A stretch of DNA of 64,000 nucleotides from Paenibacillus sp. FJAT-29882 (GTDB taxonomy: Bacteria > Bacillota > Bacilli > Bacillales > DSM-1321): the NCBI RefSeq assembly GCF_001510645.1, contig NZ_LMVB01000001.1, positions 577,854 through 641,853 of the forward strand, read 5' to 3'. Under the pieces are notes generated by a model. That model was not told the DNA's origin. It saw only the letters and a list, made by a program, of their open reading frames with translations, and made no database searches. This document shows positions 9,342-18,942 of the stretch, piece by piece. A program made the translations under genes and the position numbers. Each line of letters opens with the position of its first letter. Positions within the stretch are counted from its first letter, which is position 1.

Positions 9342-11699
9342 ATGCATTCGAAAGTTTTGAAAACATTGGAATTTGATAAAATAAAAGAACAGCTATTGAA
9401 ATATGCATCTTCTGCAATCGGCAAGGAAAAGGCGGCTGAGCTCGCCCCTTCTACAGACCTTACCGAGGTGACAAACTGGCAGGAAGAAACAGATGAAGCA
9501 GCAAATGTACTCCGTAGGAAGGGCAATGTCCCACTTGGTGGAATATTTGATATTCGTCCACATGCCAAACGGGCCCAAATTGGTGGGATGCTCAGCCCTC
9601 ATGAATTAATGGAAATCGCCAGCACCATTCGTGCAGGCCGAATTCTTGGTCGCTTTTTTGAAGAATTACTTGAAAATGAATTTAGTGTGCCAAACCTAAA
9701 TGGCTATATGGAAACATTGCTTCCTCTGCCTGAATTACAACAGCAAATTTCCTATTGCATCGGGGAGAATGGCGAAGTCCTAGATTCAGCTAGTGATAAA
9801 TTAAGAACGATACGAAATCAACTGCGCACAAACGAAAGCAGAATACGTGAAAAATTAGAAAGCATGATTCGTTCTTCTAATGCTCAGAAAATGCTTTCCG
9901 ATGCGATTATTACGATTCGAAATGATCGATTTGTTATTCCAGTTAAACAAGAATATCGCAGTAATTACGGCGGAATCATCCATGACCAGTCCTCTTCAGG
10001 GCAGACTTTATTCATAGAACCGCAAGTGGTTGTTGAGCTCAATAATGTACTTCAAGAAGCAAGATTGAAAGAACAGTTGGAAATTGAGCGCATTCTTGTG
10101 GAATTATCACAAGCGGTTGGCGAGCATACGCATGACTTACTCGTCAATGTAAAGGTACTCGCGCAAATCGATTTCATTTTTGCAAAAGCCCGTTATGCGA
10201 AGGCAATCAAAGGTTCGAAACCTGCTTTAAATGATGAGGGCAGAGTTAAACTATTAAAAGCAAAACATCCTCTCATTCCTGCTGATGAAGTAGTAGCAAA
10301 CGATATTTACTTAGGTGATGAATTTACAACGATTGTGATTACCGGGCCGAATACCGGGGGGAAAACCGTAACGATTAAAACAATTGGGCTTTTAACATTA
10401 ATGGCTCAATCAGGCTTGCAAATTCCTGCTTTGGATGGATCGGAAGTCGCTGTATTCAAGCATGTGTTTGCGGATATTGGTGATGAACAGTCCATTGAGC
10501 AAAGCTTAAGTACGTTTTCTTCTCACATGGTCAATATTGTCGATATTTTAAAGTATGTGGATTATGAAAGTCTTGTCTTATTTGATGAGCTTGGTTCTGG
10601 AACAGATCCACAGGAAGGTGCGGCACTTGCCATCTCCATCCTTGATGAAGTCTACAAGCGCGGGGCAAGAGTCATCGCGACTTCCCATTATCCGGAATTA
10701 AAAGCATATGGCTATGACCATGAAGGGGTCATCAATGCCAGTGTCGAATTTGATGTGGAATCACTAAGACCGACCTATAAGTTATTGATCGGCGTACCCG
10801 GACGCAGTAATGCATTCGAAATTTCAAAGCGGCTCGGATTGAATGATGCAGTGATTAATCATGCGCGCAGTCATATTGGCGCTGATACGAATAAAGTGGA
10901 GAGTATGATTGCCTCACTAGAAGAAAGCAGAAGACAAGCTGAAGAGGATGCAAGGGAAGCAGCAGATTATCTAAAGCAAACCGAAAAACTGCATAATGAG
11001 CTGCAAAAAGAAACGCTGGAGTATCATCAAGAAAAAGATTCGCTGATGGAGAAAGCGGCAGAAAAAGCAGCCGATTTAATTGAACAAGCGAAAAAAGAAG
11101 CGGAAGCCATTATTGCCGATTTACGAAAGATGCGACTTGAGAAAAGTGCCGACATTAAGGAACACGAATTGATTGAAGCGCGAAAACGTTTGGAGGAAGC
11201 AACACCAGTTATCAAGAAAACGTCTAAACCACTCGTGAAAAAAGCGCCTAGAACGATTCAACCAGGTGATGAAGTAAAAGTGATCTCTTTTGGGCAAAAA
11301 GGGCACGCAATTGAGAAAGTTTCCAATACAGAATGGCAAGTACAAATTGGGATCATGAAAATGAAAGTAGACGAAGCAGATATTCAGCTGATTGGTGCGC
11401 CAAAGCCGGAAAAAATGGCAAAGCCACTATCAACGGTAAGAGGCAAGGACTATCATGTAAGCTTAGAACTTGATCTTCGCGGTGAACGCTATGAAAATGC
11501 CTTATCAAGAGTTGAGAAGTATATTGATGATGCCCTGCTTGCAGGCTATCCTCGTGTATCCATCATTCATGGCAAAGGAACAGGTGCGCTAAGACAAGGG
11601 GTTCAGGAATATTTGAAAAACCATCGCTCGGTTAAACGCAGTCGCTTTGGTGAAGCGGGTGAAGGTGGAACAGGAGTTACAGTCGTCGAATTTAAATAA
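9342..11699 (+). CDS. mutS2: Endonuclease/ribosome-rescue ATPase MutS2
   Basis: MutS-family ATPase lacking the mismatch-recognition domain. Walker A GPNTGGKT lies near residue 335, the Walker B region reads [13 protein letters not shown], a long charged coiled coil follows, and a C-terminal Smr domain contains [15 protein letters not shown] and IIHGKGTG. Bacillus MutS2 has been linked to rescue of collided ribosomes, and in other bacteria to suppression of recombination. The ATG at 9342, 11 nt after AAAAGGGAGG, gives 785 aa, the B. subtilis length; the upstream in-frame starts lack a site. Confidence 0.96.
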   Translation: MHSKVLKTLEFDKIKEQLLKYASSAIGKEKAAELAPSTDLTEVTNWQEETDEAANVLRRKGNVPLGGIFDIRPHAKRAQIGGMLSPHELMEIASTIRAGRILGRFFEELLENEFSVPNLNGYMETLLPLPELQQQISYCIGENGEVLDSASDKLRTIRNQLRTNESRIREKLESMIRSSNAQKMLSDAIITIRNDRFVIPVKQEYRSNYGGIIHDQSSSGQTLFIEPQVVVELNNVLQEARLKEQLEIERILVELSQAVGEHTHDLLVNVKVLAQIDFIFAKARYAKAIKGSKPALNDEGRVKLLKAKHPLIPADEVVANDIYLGDEFTTIVITGPNTGGKTVTIKTIGLLTLMAQSGLQIPALDGSEVAVFKHVFADIGDEQSIEQSLSTFSSHMVNIVDILKYVDYESLVLFDELGSGTDPQEGAALAISILDEVYKRGARVIATSHYPELKAYGYDHEGVINASVEFDVESLRPTYKLLIGVPGRSNAFEISKRLGLNDAVINHARSHIGADTNKVESMIASLEESRRQAEEDAREAADYLKQTEKLHNELQKETLEYHQEKDSLMEKAAEKAADLIEQAKKEAEAIIADLRKMRLEKSADIKEHELIEARKRLEEATPVIKKTSKPLVKKAPRTIQPGDEVKVISFGQKGHAIEKVSNTEWQVQIGIMKMKVDEADIQLIGAPKPEKMAKPLSTVRGKDYHVSLELDLRGERYENALSRVEKYIDDALLAGYPRVSIIHGKGTGALRQGVQEYLKNHRSVKRSRFGEAGEGGTGVTVVEFK

Positions 11700-11720
11700 G
11701 GGCGAATCAGGAGAAGTTGA

Positions 11721-12128
11721 ATGGAAAAAATCTGGGGAAATGAATATGTGTATACGACTGCTTATTATAGTGTTGTCATTTTATGTATTGTCTTGTTTTT
11801 AGCTGTATTTGAGCTGGTAACCAAGTATAAAAATTGGGAAGAAATTAAAAATGGCAACGTATCTGTCGCGATGGCCACAGGCGGAAAAATATTTGGAATA
11901 TCCAACGTTTTTCGCCACTCCATTATTCACAACGATTCTTTATTGACGATGATTGGCTGGGGTGTTTACGGATTTGTTCTGCTATTACTCGGCTATTTCA
12001 TATTCGAGTTTTTAACCCCAGGCTTTAAGGTCGATGAAGAAATTGAAAATGACAATCGCGCAGTCGGACTATTGGCGATGATTATTTCCATCGGCTTGTC
12101 CTTTGTCATTGGAGCAGGGATTTCATAA
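11721..12128 (+). CDS. yshE: DUF350 membrane protein YshE
   Basis: A 135-aa protein with hydrophobic segments at about residues 12-33, 40-60, 75-97 and 112-133 and the DUF350 pattern (SVAMATGGKIFGISNVFRHS). The function is unknown. It starts 21 bp after mutS2, in the position yshE has in B. subtilis. Confidence 0.88.
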   Translation: MEKIWGNEYVYTTAYYSVVILCIVLFLAVFELVTKYKNWEEIKNGNVSVAMATGGKIFGISNVFRHSIIHNDSLLTMIGWGVYGFVLLLLGYFIFEFLTPGFKVDEEIENDNRAVGLLAMIISIGLSFVIGAGIS

Positions 12129-12153
12129 GTCTTAGAGAAGGGAAGAAGTTGAA

Positions 12154-12240
12154 ATGTTGGAAAGACTTGCGAAGATCTTATTTATTTGCTGCGGAACCTT
12201 TCTTGTCATTGGAGTTATTTATATGGTAGTCAGTGGTTAA
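12154..12240 (+). CDS. Possible 28-residue membrane peptide
   Basis: An open frame of 29 codons encodes a peptide beginning MLERLAKILFICCG and continuing hydrophobic to a VVSG end: one predicted membrane helix after a short basic N-terminus. It begins 26 bp after yshE. A purine-rich AGAAGGGAAGAAG stretch precedes it, but the spacing is long, so translation is not certain. I do not recognise the family. Confidence 0.45.
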   Translation: MLERLAKILFICCGTFLVIGVIYMVVSG

Positions 12241-12267
12241 ATCACAAAAAAACAGTTTACCGAAAAA

Positions 12268-12351
12268 GGGTCAGACCCCACATCCACTTTTTACTGTTTA
12301 GAGAAGCGTAAATGCCTTAATAAACAGTGTGTAGAGTATGGGGTCAGACCC
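12268..12351. repeat. GGGTCAGACC-type inverted repeat element
   Basis: GGGTCAGACCCCA at 12268-12280 is mirrored by TGGGGTCAGACCC at 12339-12351 with one mismatch. It lies between the convergent yshE and mgtE genes and could fold as a long hairpin followed by TTGTTTT, so it may terminate transcription. Confidence 0.8.
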
Positions 12352-12386
12352 TTGTTTTGATAAATGAGCTTAGTTAAGATTTCATT

Positions 12387-13745
12387 CTACATCAATTTCG
12401 AAATAAACATGGTGGCAATACCAAAGTAAATCAGTAGTGATAGGATATCGTTTAGTGTTGTAATTAATGGACCAGAAGCGATAGCAGGGTCGATGTTAAA
12501 TTTATATAATATTAGCGGAATAATCGTCCCAGCTAAAGTTCCAATAATGAGAGTCATAAATAATGAACTTCCAACTACTAACCCTAGAACTGGATTTCCT
12601 TGCCAAATTAAAGCGATAATCGAAATTAAGATGCCGCAAGTAATGCCGATGATTAATCCAACGTTCAATTCTCGCAAAATAAGTTTGAAAACAACTCCTC
12701 GATCCGTATCATTAGTAGCTAGACCTCTTACAACAACAGCTAAAGATTGTGTACCTGTATTACCTGTCATCCCAGCAATCATGGGCATAAAGTAGGCCAG
12801 TGCAACTACTTTGGATAATGTTTCTTCAAAACTACTAATAATCGTTCCAGACACTAAACCGATAAATAAAAGTAAAATAAGCCATGGGAGTCGGCGGTAC
12901 GCGGCCACATGTGCCTTCGTATCAAAATCGATCGCTTTACCCGATGCTGACAGTTTTTCAATGTCTTCATTTGCTTCTTTAATAACAACATCAATAATAT
13001 CATCAACAGTTACAATTCCTACTAATTCATGATTTTTTTCGACTACAGGAACGGATACAAAGTCATAACGCTCAATAATACGAGCGACTTCTTCTTGGTC
13101 AGCGGAAGCCGGAACGGAGATCACACGGCTATACATAATATCTTGAATCTTTTCATACTCATCACTTATGATTAAATCTCGATAGGAGACAACACCTACT
13201 AATTTTTTATCATGATCAATGACATACAGATAGTTAATCGTTCCCGAGAACTCTGCAAATATTTTAAGTTTATCAACGGATTCACGAACCGTATAGTGTT
13301 GAGGAATCCACACGAACCGGTTTGTCATGATTCGACCTGCCGTTTCAGGAGGATAGTTCATGATATGTTGAACGATTTTCGATTCTTCTTGTTTCATACC
13401 TGAAAGAAGTTCTTCAATTTTATCAGGAGATAGGTCCTCTAACAATGAAGCTAAATCATCATTTTCCATTAGATCCATTACTTGACCGGATTTTTCAATT
13501 CCTAATTTAGTAAGGATTTTTAATTGATGTACTTTTTCAACTTCCTGAATAAGTTCAGCGATTTGTTCCGATGTAAGAAACAATAAGAACCGAGTATGAT
13601 GTTTTTCTGGAAGCCCCTCAAAAATTCGTGCAATATCATAAGGTTGAAGTTCTTCTATTATTGCTTGAAATTCATTTCTTTTGCCTTCTTTTAATACTTT
13701 TATGATTTGAAGCGCTAGTTGGTCTTCTGTCATGTCTTTTATCAT
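12387..13745 (-). CDS. mgtE: Magnesium transporter MgtE
   Basis: A Mg2+ channel of about 452 aa. It has an N-terminal cytosolic alpha-superhelical domain (residues 1-130), a CBS pair (about 135-255) that senses Mg2+, and a five-helix membrane domain (about 285-450) with the family signature MPMIAGMTGNTGTQSLAVV. AAAGGAG lies 8 nt before the ATG at 13745; the upstream GTG overlaps that site and is less likely. It is preceded by an M-box riboswitch. It sits between yshE and fadD, adjacent genes in B. subtilis. Confidence 0.95.
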   Translation of the reverse strand: MIKDMTEDQLALQIIKVLKEGKRNEFQAIIEELQPYDIARIFEGLPEKHHTRFLLFLTSEQIAELIQEVEKVHQLKILTKLGIEKSGQVMDLMENDDLASLLEDLSPDKIEELLSGMKQEESKIVQHIMNYPPETAGRIMTNRFVWIPQHYTVRESVDKLKIFAEFSGTINYLYVIDHDKKLVGVVSYRDLIISDEYEKIQDIMYSRVISVPASADQEEVARIIERYDFVSVPVVEKNHELVGIVTVDDIIDVVIKEANEDIEKLSASGKAIDFDTKAHVAAYRRLPWLILLLFIGLVSGTIISSFEETLSKVVALAYFMPMIAGMTGNTGTQSLAVVVRGLATNDTDRGVVFKLILRELNVGLIIGITCGILISIIALIWQGNPVLGLVVGSSLFMTLIIGTLAGTIIPLILYKFNIDPAIASGPLITTLNDILSLLIYFGIATMFISKLM

Positions 13746-13954
13746 CTTCGCCACTCCTTTTTGAGGAGTAAGAAATAATTCCCCTCAGTGATCTAACAAA
13801 AGTAAGAAAAATGATGTGAAATTCGTCTTTCATAACCTTTGTATTTATTTGATTTTTATGCTTTAAGTAGGGGTCCGAATCTGGGTCCATTACTCCTCAC
13901 CTCCCAAATAGAAAAGTGCAAGCTCATGAAATCCTCGTACCAGAAGTTTTCCAA

Positions 13955-13988
13955 AATGAAAAACACCTCCATTACAAATGAAGGTGTA
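13955..13988 (-). terminator. Riboswitch expression-platform terminator of mgtE
   Basis: On the minus strand ACACCTTCAT pairs with ATGGAGGTGT and is followed by TTTTTCATTTT. It lies just downstream of the M-box aptamer, as expected for Mg2+-dependent termination. Confidence 0.85.
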
Positions 13989-14040
13989 ACACACGGTACT
14001 ATATGTACATTGTCTGCATGACAAATACATGGCAGTCAAT

Positions 14041-14203
14041 CTGTTCCTCCATTCGTAGAGCTTTAGCACTGTGTGGCATAGGACAATCGCCAGCTACATT
14101 AAAAACCACCTTATGTCGATGGTTTCTGTTGACCCATTGGCGTCTTTCGACATTTTTGGGCAGTAGCATATCTCCAACACAGGAGCCTCACCTAACGAGG
14201 ATA
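14041..14203 (-). promoter_or_regulatory. M-box (ykoK) magnesium riboswitch
   Basis: Read on the minus strand, this leader has the conserved M-box blocks: GTTAGGTGAGGCTCCTGTG near the 5' end, then ATATGCTACTGCCC, GACGCCAATGGGTCAACAGA, and near the 3' end GCTGGCGATTGTCCTATGCC and AAAGCTCTACGAATGGAGG. High Mg2+ should compact the aptamer and favour the terminator at 13955-13988, lowering mgtE expression. Confidence 0.95.
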
Positions 14204-14219
14204 TTTAGTTTGCAAATCC

Positions 14220-14248
14220 ACTCTAAAGGAATATTTTTTAGAAGTCAA
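14220..14248 (-). promoter_or_regulatory. Promoter of the M-box/mgtE transcript
   Basis: On the minus strand TTGACT (14248-14243) and TAGAGT (14225-14220) are 17 bp apart, just upstream of the M-box. Confidence 0.55.
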
Positions 14249-14435
14249 TGTTTATCTATTCATAAAGTCTGCTTTTTTTTAGTCTTTGTGAATGGAATGT
14301 TCCTCCTTCGTTTGCTTTTTTCTTAATATGTGAGTAAACATCCACGCAAAAATCTATTCAACCTCATACTATGTTCATTAGTGGAACAATAGCATGTCCA
14401 CCTTCATTCGTATCATTATTTTATATTAGAAGGAA

Positions 14436-14464
14436 TTGTGACTCATTGTCAGGTATATTATAAT
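14436..14464 (+). promoter_or_regulatory. SigA-type promoter of fadD
   Basis: TTGTGA at 14436-14441 and a perfect TATAAT at 14459-14464 with a 17-bp spacer. No FadR-like palindrome is seen near it. Confidence 0.75.
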
Positions 14465-14511
14465 AAAGGATAATATTTTAAATTTTCTGTTTTTTTAAAA
14501 GGAGGAATTGG

Positions 14512-16212
14512 ATGAACGATAAGCCATGGCAAGATATGTATCCAGCTACTATTCCTACGTCACTTGAATACACAGAAAAACCACTGCACTCATTTTTAAA
14601 GCAATCCGCAGAAGAATTCTCCGATACGATAGCCATTCACTTTGAAGGAAAAGAGATGACGTATAAGGAACTTTATGAATCGGCTCTTAAATTTTCCGCA
14701 TACCTACAAGATATTGGGCTCGAAAAGGGGGACCGGGTGGCCATTATGCTACCAAATAGTCCGCAAGTTGTTATTGGTTTCTTTGGAACGCTTATGGCTG
14801 GTGGAGTCGTTGTTCAAACGAACCCGCTTTATACGGAACGAGAGCTTGAGTATCATCTAAACGATTCTGGAGCGACATTTATTTTAACACTAGACATTCT
14901 CTTCCCGCGAGTTTCGACCATTGCTAAAAGAACGGATCTTAAACACATCGTTATAACCACCATCAAAGATTATTTGCCCTTCCCGAAAAATCTTATCTAT
15001 CCATTTATTCAGAAAAAACAATACGGACTCGTTGTTAAAGTCGAGCATAGCGGCAACCATCATTTATTAAAAGAAATTATGAAAACAAGCGTACCTCAAG
15101 AATCAACCGTAGAAACGGATTTCGAAAATGACATCGCATTATTGCAATATACAGGTGGCACAACTGGCTTTCCGAAGGGAGTCATGTTGACGCATAAAAA
15201 CTTACTAGCGAACACGGAGATGTGTAAAGCATGGTTGTACAAAGGGGGGCGAGGGAAAGAAAAGGTTCTCGGCATTATCCCATTTTTCCATGTGTATGGG
15301 ATGACCACAGTCATGCTTTTGTCCGTTGTACAAGGCTATCAAATGATTTTAATGCCCAATTTTAATGCTGAAAAAACGCTAAAAACGATTCACAAAGAAA
15401 AGCCGACCACGTTTCCGGGAGCACCCACCATTTATATTGGCTTGTTGAACCATCCTGATATCGGAAAGTATGATTTATCTTCGATTGATGCATGTATTAG
15501 TGGATCGGCTGCTTTGCCCGTAGAAATCCAAGAGCAGTTCGAACGGGTCACAGGTGGAAAATTAGTAGAAGGCTATGGCTTATCAGAAGCTTCACCTGTT
15601 ACACATGCCAATCTAATCTGGGATGAACCCCGTGTTAAAGGGAGCATTGGATTGCCATGGCCGGATACAGATGCTGCGATTCTTTCTTTGGAAACAGGAG
15701 AGCCTGTGCCAGTAGGAGAAATCGGTGAAATTTCCATTAAAGGTCCTCAAGTGATGAAAGGCTATTGGAACCGACCAGAAGAAACAGAAGCAGCATTCAG
15801 AAATGGTTGGCTTCTTACAGGCGACCTTGGATATATGGATGAAAAGGGTTATTTTTATGTAGTTGACCGGAAAAAAGATGTCATTATTGCTGGCGGCTTT
15901 AATATTTATCCGCGTGAAATTGAAGAAGTGTTATATGAGCATGAAGATATTCAAGAACTTGTTGTCGCAGGTATCCCTGATCCATATCGTGGTGAAACCG
16001 TGAAGGCTTATATCGTCTTGAAAGAAGGAGCTTCGGTTACGGATGAGGAGTTAGATGAATTCGCAAGAAAATATCTCGCGGCATACAAAGTACCACGCGT
16101 ATATGAAATCCGTAAAGAACTACCAAAAACAGCAGTAGGAAAAATTTTGCGTCGGGCCCTTATTGAAGAAGAAAAGAAGAAATGGAGTGAAGATGAACAT
16201 AAGAAAGCCTAA
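14512..16212 (+). CDS. fadD: Long-chain fatty acid--CoA ligase (LcfA)
   Basis: Activates long-chain fatty acids to acyl-CoA for beta-oxidation. It is an adenylate-forming enzyme (566 aa; B. subtilis LcfA 560) with the AMP-binding motif YTGGTTGFPKGVMLTH near residue 212, the GYGLSEASPV core motif, and the C-terminal hinge region GDLGYMDEKG near residue 437 leading to IAGGFNIYPREIEE. AAAAGGAGGAATTGG precedes the ATG. It heads the fatty-acid degradation block. Confidence 0.96.
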   Translation: MNDKPWQDMYPATIPTSLEYTEKPLHSFLKQSAEEFSDTIAIHFEGKEMTYKELYESALKFSAYLQDIGLEKGDRVAIMLPNSPQVVIGFFGTLMAGGVVVQTNPLYTERELEYHLNDSGATFILTLDILFPRVSTIAKRTDLKHIVITTIKDYLPFPKNLIYPFIQKKQYGLVVKVEHSGNHHLLKEIMKTSVPQESTVETDFENDIALLQYTGGTTGFPKGVMLTHKNLLANTEMCKAWLYKGGRGKEKVLGIIPFFHVYGMTTVMLLSVVQGYQMILMPNFNAEKTLKTIHKEKPTTFPGAPTIYIGLLNHPDIGKYDLSSIDACISGSAALPVEIQEQFERVTGGKLVEGYGLSEASPVTHANLIWDEPRVKGSIGLPWPDTDAAILSLETGEPVPVGEIGEISIKGPQVMKGYWNRPEETEAAFRNGWLLTGDLGYMDEKGYFYVVDRKKDVIIAGGFNIYPREIEEVLYEHEDIQELVVAGIPDPYRGETVKAYIVLKEGASVTDEELDEFARKYLAAYKVPRVYEIRKELPKTAVGKILRRALIEEEKKKWSEDEHKKA

Positions 16213-16267
16213 TGATTGGCTTCGGTTTGGCCCATGACCCAAGTGCAAATATGAATGAAAAATCGAA

Positions 16268-16356
16268 CGGTCTGACCTCGTACTCAATAATCAGTGTGTA
16301 GTGTTTCATACACTTATCTTATACTGTATTTAGTTGGTGCGGGGTCTGTCCTTTTT
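16268..16356. repeat. GGGTCAGACC-type element after fadD
   Basis: CGGTCTGACCTCG at the left and GCGGGGTCTGTCC at the right, followed by TTTTT. It is a diverged member of the family at 12268, 29702, 54509, 59399 and 61704. Confidence 0.55.
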
Positions 16357-16405
16357 CAGTGACAAAAGTAACAGCATGAATCGGCGTTTGAATGAACATT
16401 TCTCC

Positions 16406-16434
16406 TTGACAGGTAGGGTCATTCACTCTACTAT
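16406..16434 (+). promoter_or_regulatory. SigA-type promoter of fadR
   Basis: A perfect -35 TTGACA at 16406-16411 and TACTAT at 16429-16434 with a 17-bp spacer. The FadR operator begins 6 bp downstream, over the transcription start. Confidence 0.85.
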
Positions 16435-16440
16435 GAAAAT

Positions 16441-16460
16441 ATGAATGACTATTCATTCAT
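16441..16460 (+). promoter_or_regulatory. FadR operator
   Basis: ATGAATGACTATTCATTCAT agrees at every position with the Bacillus FadR box as I recall it (TGAATGAMTAMTCATTCA core) and is nearly palindromic. It overlaps the start of the fadR transcript, so FadR should repress its own gene and the fadB side of the cluster, relieved by long-chain acyl-CoA. Confidence 0.9.
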
Positions 16461-16485
16461 ATCTAAAGTGATAAGGAGAAGTTCA

Positions 16486-17073
16486 GTGAACCGAAATAAA
16501 CCAAAGTATAAACAAATCATAGATGCTGCTGTTGTTGTAATTGCACAGAATGGCTATCATCAAGCACAAGTTTCAAAAATTGCCAAACAAGCAGGTGTCG
16601 CTGACGGTACAATCTACCTGTATTTTAAAAACAAAGAAGACATTTTAATTTCATTATTCTATGAAAAAATGGGTTATTTTGTAGAACAAATTGAAGAGGA
16701 AATAAAGGAAACGATGAGTGCGGCGGAGAAATTACTTGTAATGATCAGAAAACATTTTCAAATTCTTGCAAGTGATGCGAACTTGGCCATTGTCACCCAG
16801 CTTGAATTACGGCAGTCCAATCTTGAACTCCGAGAGAGGATCAATGATGTGCTACGAGACTATTTAAAGATCGTAGACACGATCATCATTGAAGGAAAAG
16901 AGAACGGTGAGTTTCTTTCAAATTTGGATGTCAGACTAACAAGGCAGATGATTTTTGGAACGATTGATGAAACGGCAACAACTTGGGTAATGAACGATCA
17001 AAAGTATTCCTTGCCAGATCTTGCAGAATCGGTCCATCAACTATTACTTGGCGGTTGTGGCTCTAAAAAGTAA
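16486..17073 (+). CDS. fadR: TetR-family fatty-acid degradation repressor FadR
   Basis: A 195-aa TetR-type repressor with an N-terminal helix-turn-helix (QVSKIAKQAGVADGTIYLYF, about residues 28-47) and a C-terminal ligand domain containing TQLELRQSNLELRERI. It binds long-chain acyl-CoA and releases DNA. The frame opens at an ATG at 16441, but that ATG is part of the operator; AAGGAGAA at 16473-16480 and a GTG at 16486 give the length of B. subtilis FadR (194 aa). Confidence 0.95.
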   Translation: MNRNKPKYKQIIDAAVVVIAQNGYHQAQVSKIAKQAGVADGTIYLYFKNKEDILISLFYEKMGYFVEQIEEEIKETMSAAEKLLVMIRKHFQILASDANLAIVTQLELRQSNLELRERINDVLRDYLKIVDTIIIEGKENGEFLSNLDVRLTRQMIFGTIDETATTWVMNDQKYSLPDLAESVHQLLLGGCGSKK

Positions 17074-17161
17074 AATTATTTCGTTTAAATAAGAAGCTTG
17101 GCACCATACATTTCTATAAGTTTTTTACATAATTATTTATACATTTAAGGAGGGGATGATC

Positions 17162-17935
17162 ATGGCGTTTTTAAACCATTCTATCGAAAATCACGTTGCT
17201 CTCGTTACGATTCAAAGGGCTCCTGCGAACGCACTTTCTTCAAGTCTCATCCAGGAAATTTCACAGCTGTTTGATGAGCTGGTAACGAATCAAGCAGTTC
17301 GTTGCGTGCTGATCCACGGAGAAGGAAGGTTTTTCTCTGCGGGTGCTGATATAAAAGAGTTTACAAGTGTAAGTAGTGGTGAAGCCTTCACGAAACTTTC
17401 CAGAAATGGCCAAGAAGTATTTGAGAAAATTGAACGATATCCAAAACCGGTTATTGCTGCCATTCATGGTGCAGCTCTTGGGGGAGGTTTGGAGCTAGCG
17501 ATGGCTTGTCATATCCGTTTAGTTACAGAAAATTCCAAAATTGGTTTGCCAGAGCTACAGCTTGGACTTGTACCTGGCTTTGGTGGCACCCAGCGTCTAA
17601 CCCGTTATGTGGGAGTTGCAAAGGCTGCTGAAATGCTGTTTACGAGTGAACCGATTACGGGTACAGAGGCTGTTCAATGCGGGTTGGCAAACCATGCTTA
17701 TTCAGATGAAGAGCTTTTGCCAAAAGCAAAGGAGTTGGCAGAGAAAGTTGCACAGAAAAGCCCACTCGCATTGAAAGCGGTGATTGACCTTTTAAACGAT
17801 GCCAAGCCAGAGAGTTTTTATAAAGGCATTGAAAACGAAGCGAAAAGCTTTGGTACGATATTTGTTTCTGAAGATGCCAAAGAAGGAATCAGTGCTTTTA
17901 TTGAAAAAAGAGAGGCTGTTTTTAAAGGTAAGTAA
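17162..17935 (+). CDS. fadB: Enoyl-CoA hydratase
   Basis: Crotonase-fold enzyme of 257 aa catalysing the hydration step of beta-oxidation. The oxyanion-hole segments are GRFFSAGADIKEF and ALGGGLELAMACH, and the catalytic glutamate region is GLPELQLGLVPGFGGTQRL. AAGGAGGGG at 17148-17155 supports the second ATG (17162); the first at 17156 abuts the site. It follows fadR by 88 bp. Confidence 0.93.
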   Translation: MAFLNHSIENHVALVTIQRAPANALSSSLIQEISQLFDELVTNQAVRCVLIHGEGRFFSAGADIKEFTSVSSGEAFTKLSRNGQEVFEKIERYPKPVIAAIHGAALGGGLELAMACHIRLVTENSKIGLPELQLGLVPGFGGTQRLTRYVGVAKAAEMLFTSEPITGTEAVQCGLANHAYSDEELLPKAKELAEKVAQKSPLALKAVIDLLNDAKPESFYKGIENEAKSFGTIFVSEDAKEGISAFIEKREAVFKGK

Positions 17936-17955
17936 TGAAACTTTTCTAATCGGAC

Positions 17956-18000
17956 TTGTTCAAAAAGGAGGATAAAAAACGGGCCGATCTTTTTGAACAA
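17956..18000. repeat. GTTCAAAAA hairpin repeat after fadB
   Basis: TTGTTCAAAAAG at 17956-17967 pairs with CTTTTTGAACAA at 17989-18000. Related hairpins lie at 50953 and 59738. Confidence 0.75.
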
Positions 18001-18045
18001 TGTCTAAAATAGTCTTAATTTTTAAAAAAAACAGGAGGGATTCCT

Positions 18046-18819
18046 TTGAATATTTACGTATTACTGAAAAGAACGTTTGATACAGAAGAAAAAATTACTT
18101 TAGCAAACGGCAAAATCAATGAAGACGGCGCTGAATTCATTATTAACCCGTATGATGAGTATGCGGTAGAAGAAGCGATCCAAGTGCGCGATGCACAAGG
18201 TGGAGAAGTAACAGTTGTTACTGTTGGAAACGAATTCGCTGAAAAGCAGTTGCGTACAGCACTTGCCATGGGCGCTGATAAAGCGGTTTTAATCAATATT
18301 GAAGAAGATGTAGCATATGGCGATCAATTCACGACAGCGAAAATTATTAGTAAATATTTAAAAGATAAAGATCCTGATTTAATTATTGCTGGTAATGTAG
18401 CGATTGACGGCGGTTCAGGCCAAGTTGGACCACGAGTAGCTGAACTTCTTGGCATTCCTTATATTACAACCATTACTCAGCTTAAAATTGCTGGTACAAA
18501 TGTAAGCGTTACCCGTGATGTTGAAGGCGACGCTGAAATCATCGAAACGTCCTTGCCGTTATTAGTTACGGCTCAGCAAGGCTTGAATGAGCCGCGTTAT
18601 CCATCTCTTCCTGGCATTATGAAAGCAAGGAAGAAACCGTTTGAAGAATTAGAATTGGATGATTTAGAACTTGAAGAAGACGATGTAGCAGCAAAAACAA
18701 AAACGATTGAAATCTACCTTCCGCCTAAAAAAGAAGCAGGAAAAGTACTGAGCGGTGATATGAGCGAGCAAGTAAAAGAACTCGTACAACTACTGCGCTC
18801 AGAAGCGAAAGTGATTTAG
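18046..18819 (+). CDS. etfB: Electron transfer flavoprotein beta subunit
   Basis: Partner of EtfA in the ETF that accepts electrons from acyl-CoA dehydrogenases. The 257-aa length equals that of B. subtilis EtfB. It has the beta-subunit region AMGADKAVLINIEE and the segment ETSLPLLVTAQQGLNEPRYP that precedes the conserved C-terminal arm. ACAGGAGGG precedes the TTG start. Confidence 0.95.
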   Translation: MNIYVLLKRTFDTEEKITLANGKINEDGAEFIINPYDEYAVEEAIQVRDAQGGEVTVVTVGNEFAEKQLRTALAMGADKAVLINIEEDVAYGDQFTTAKIISKYLKDKDPDLIIAGNVAIDGGSGQVGPRVAELLGIPYITTITQLKIAGTNVSVTRDVEGDAEIIETSLPLLVTAQQGLNEPRYPSLPGIMKARKKPFEELELDDLELEEDDVAAKTKTIEIYLPPKKEAGKVLSGDMSEQVKELVQLLRSEAKVI

Positions 18820-18858
18820 TTTTAACAGCAAATCCAAACGACGATCCCGATTCAAACA

Positions 18859-18921
18859 ATAAAGTGAAACTTCCATCAGTGGGGTTTGTTTTCCGCTGCC
18901 GGATAGTTAAACCAGGATAAA
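18859..18921 (-). repeat. Short derivative of the TTTAT element between etfB and etfA
   Basis: ATAAA at 18859-18863 and 18917-18921 encloses GTGAAACTTCCATCAGTGG and GGATAGTTAAACC, the same layout as the copy at 7458. Confidence 0.7.
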
Positions 18922-18942
18922 TGACTTACAGGAGGTTTTTTT

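Noticed and set aside
14003..14326. 107-codon plus-strand frame upstream of fadD
   Set aside because: It is antisense to the M-box riboswitch and shows no protein-like features.
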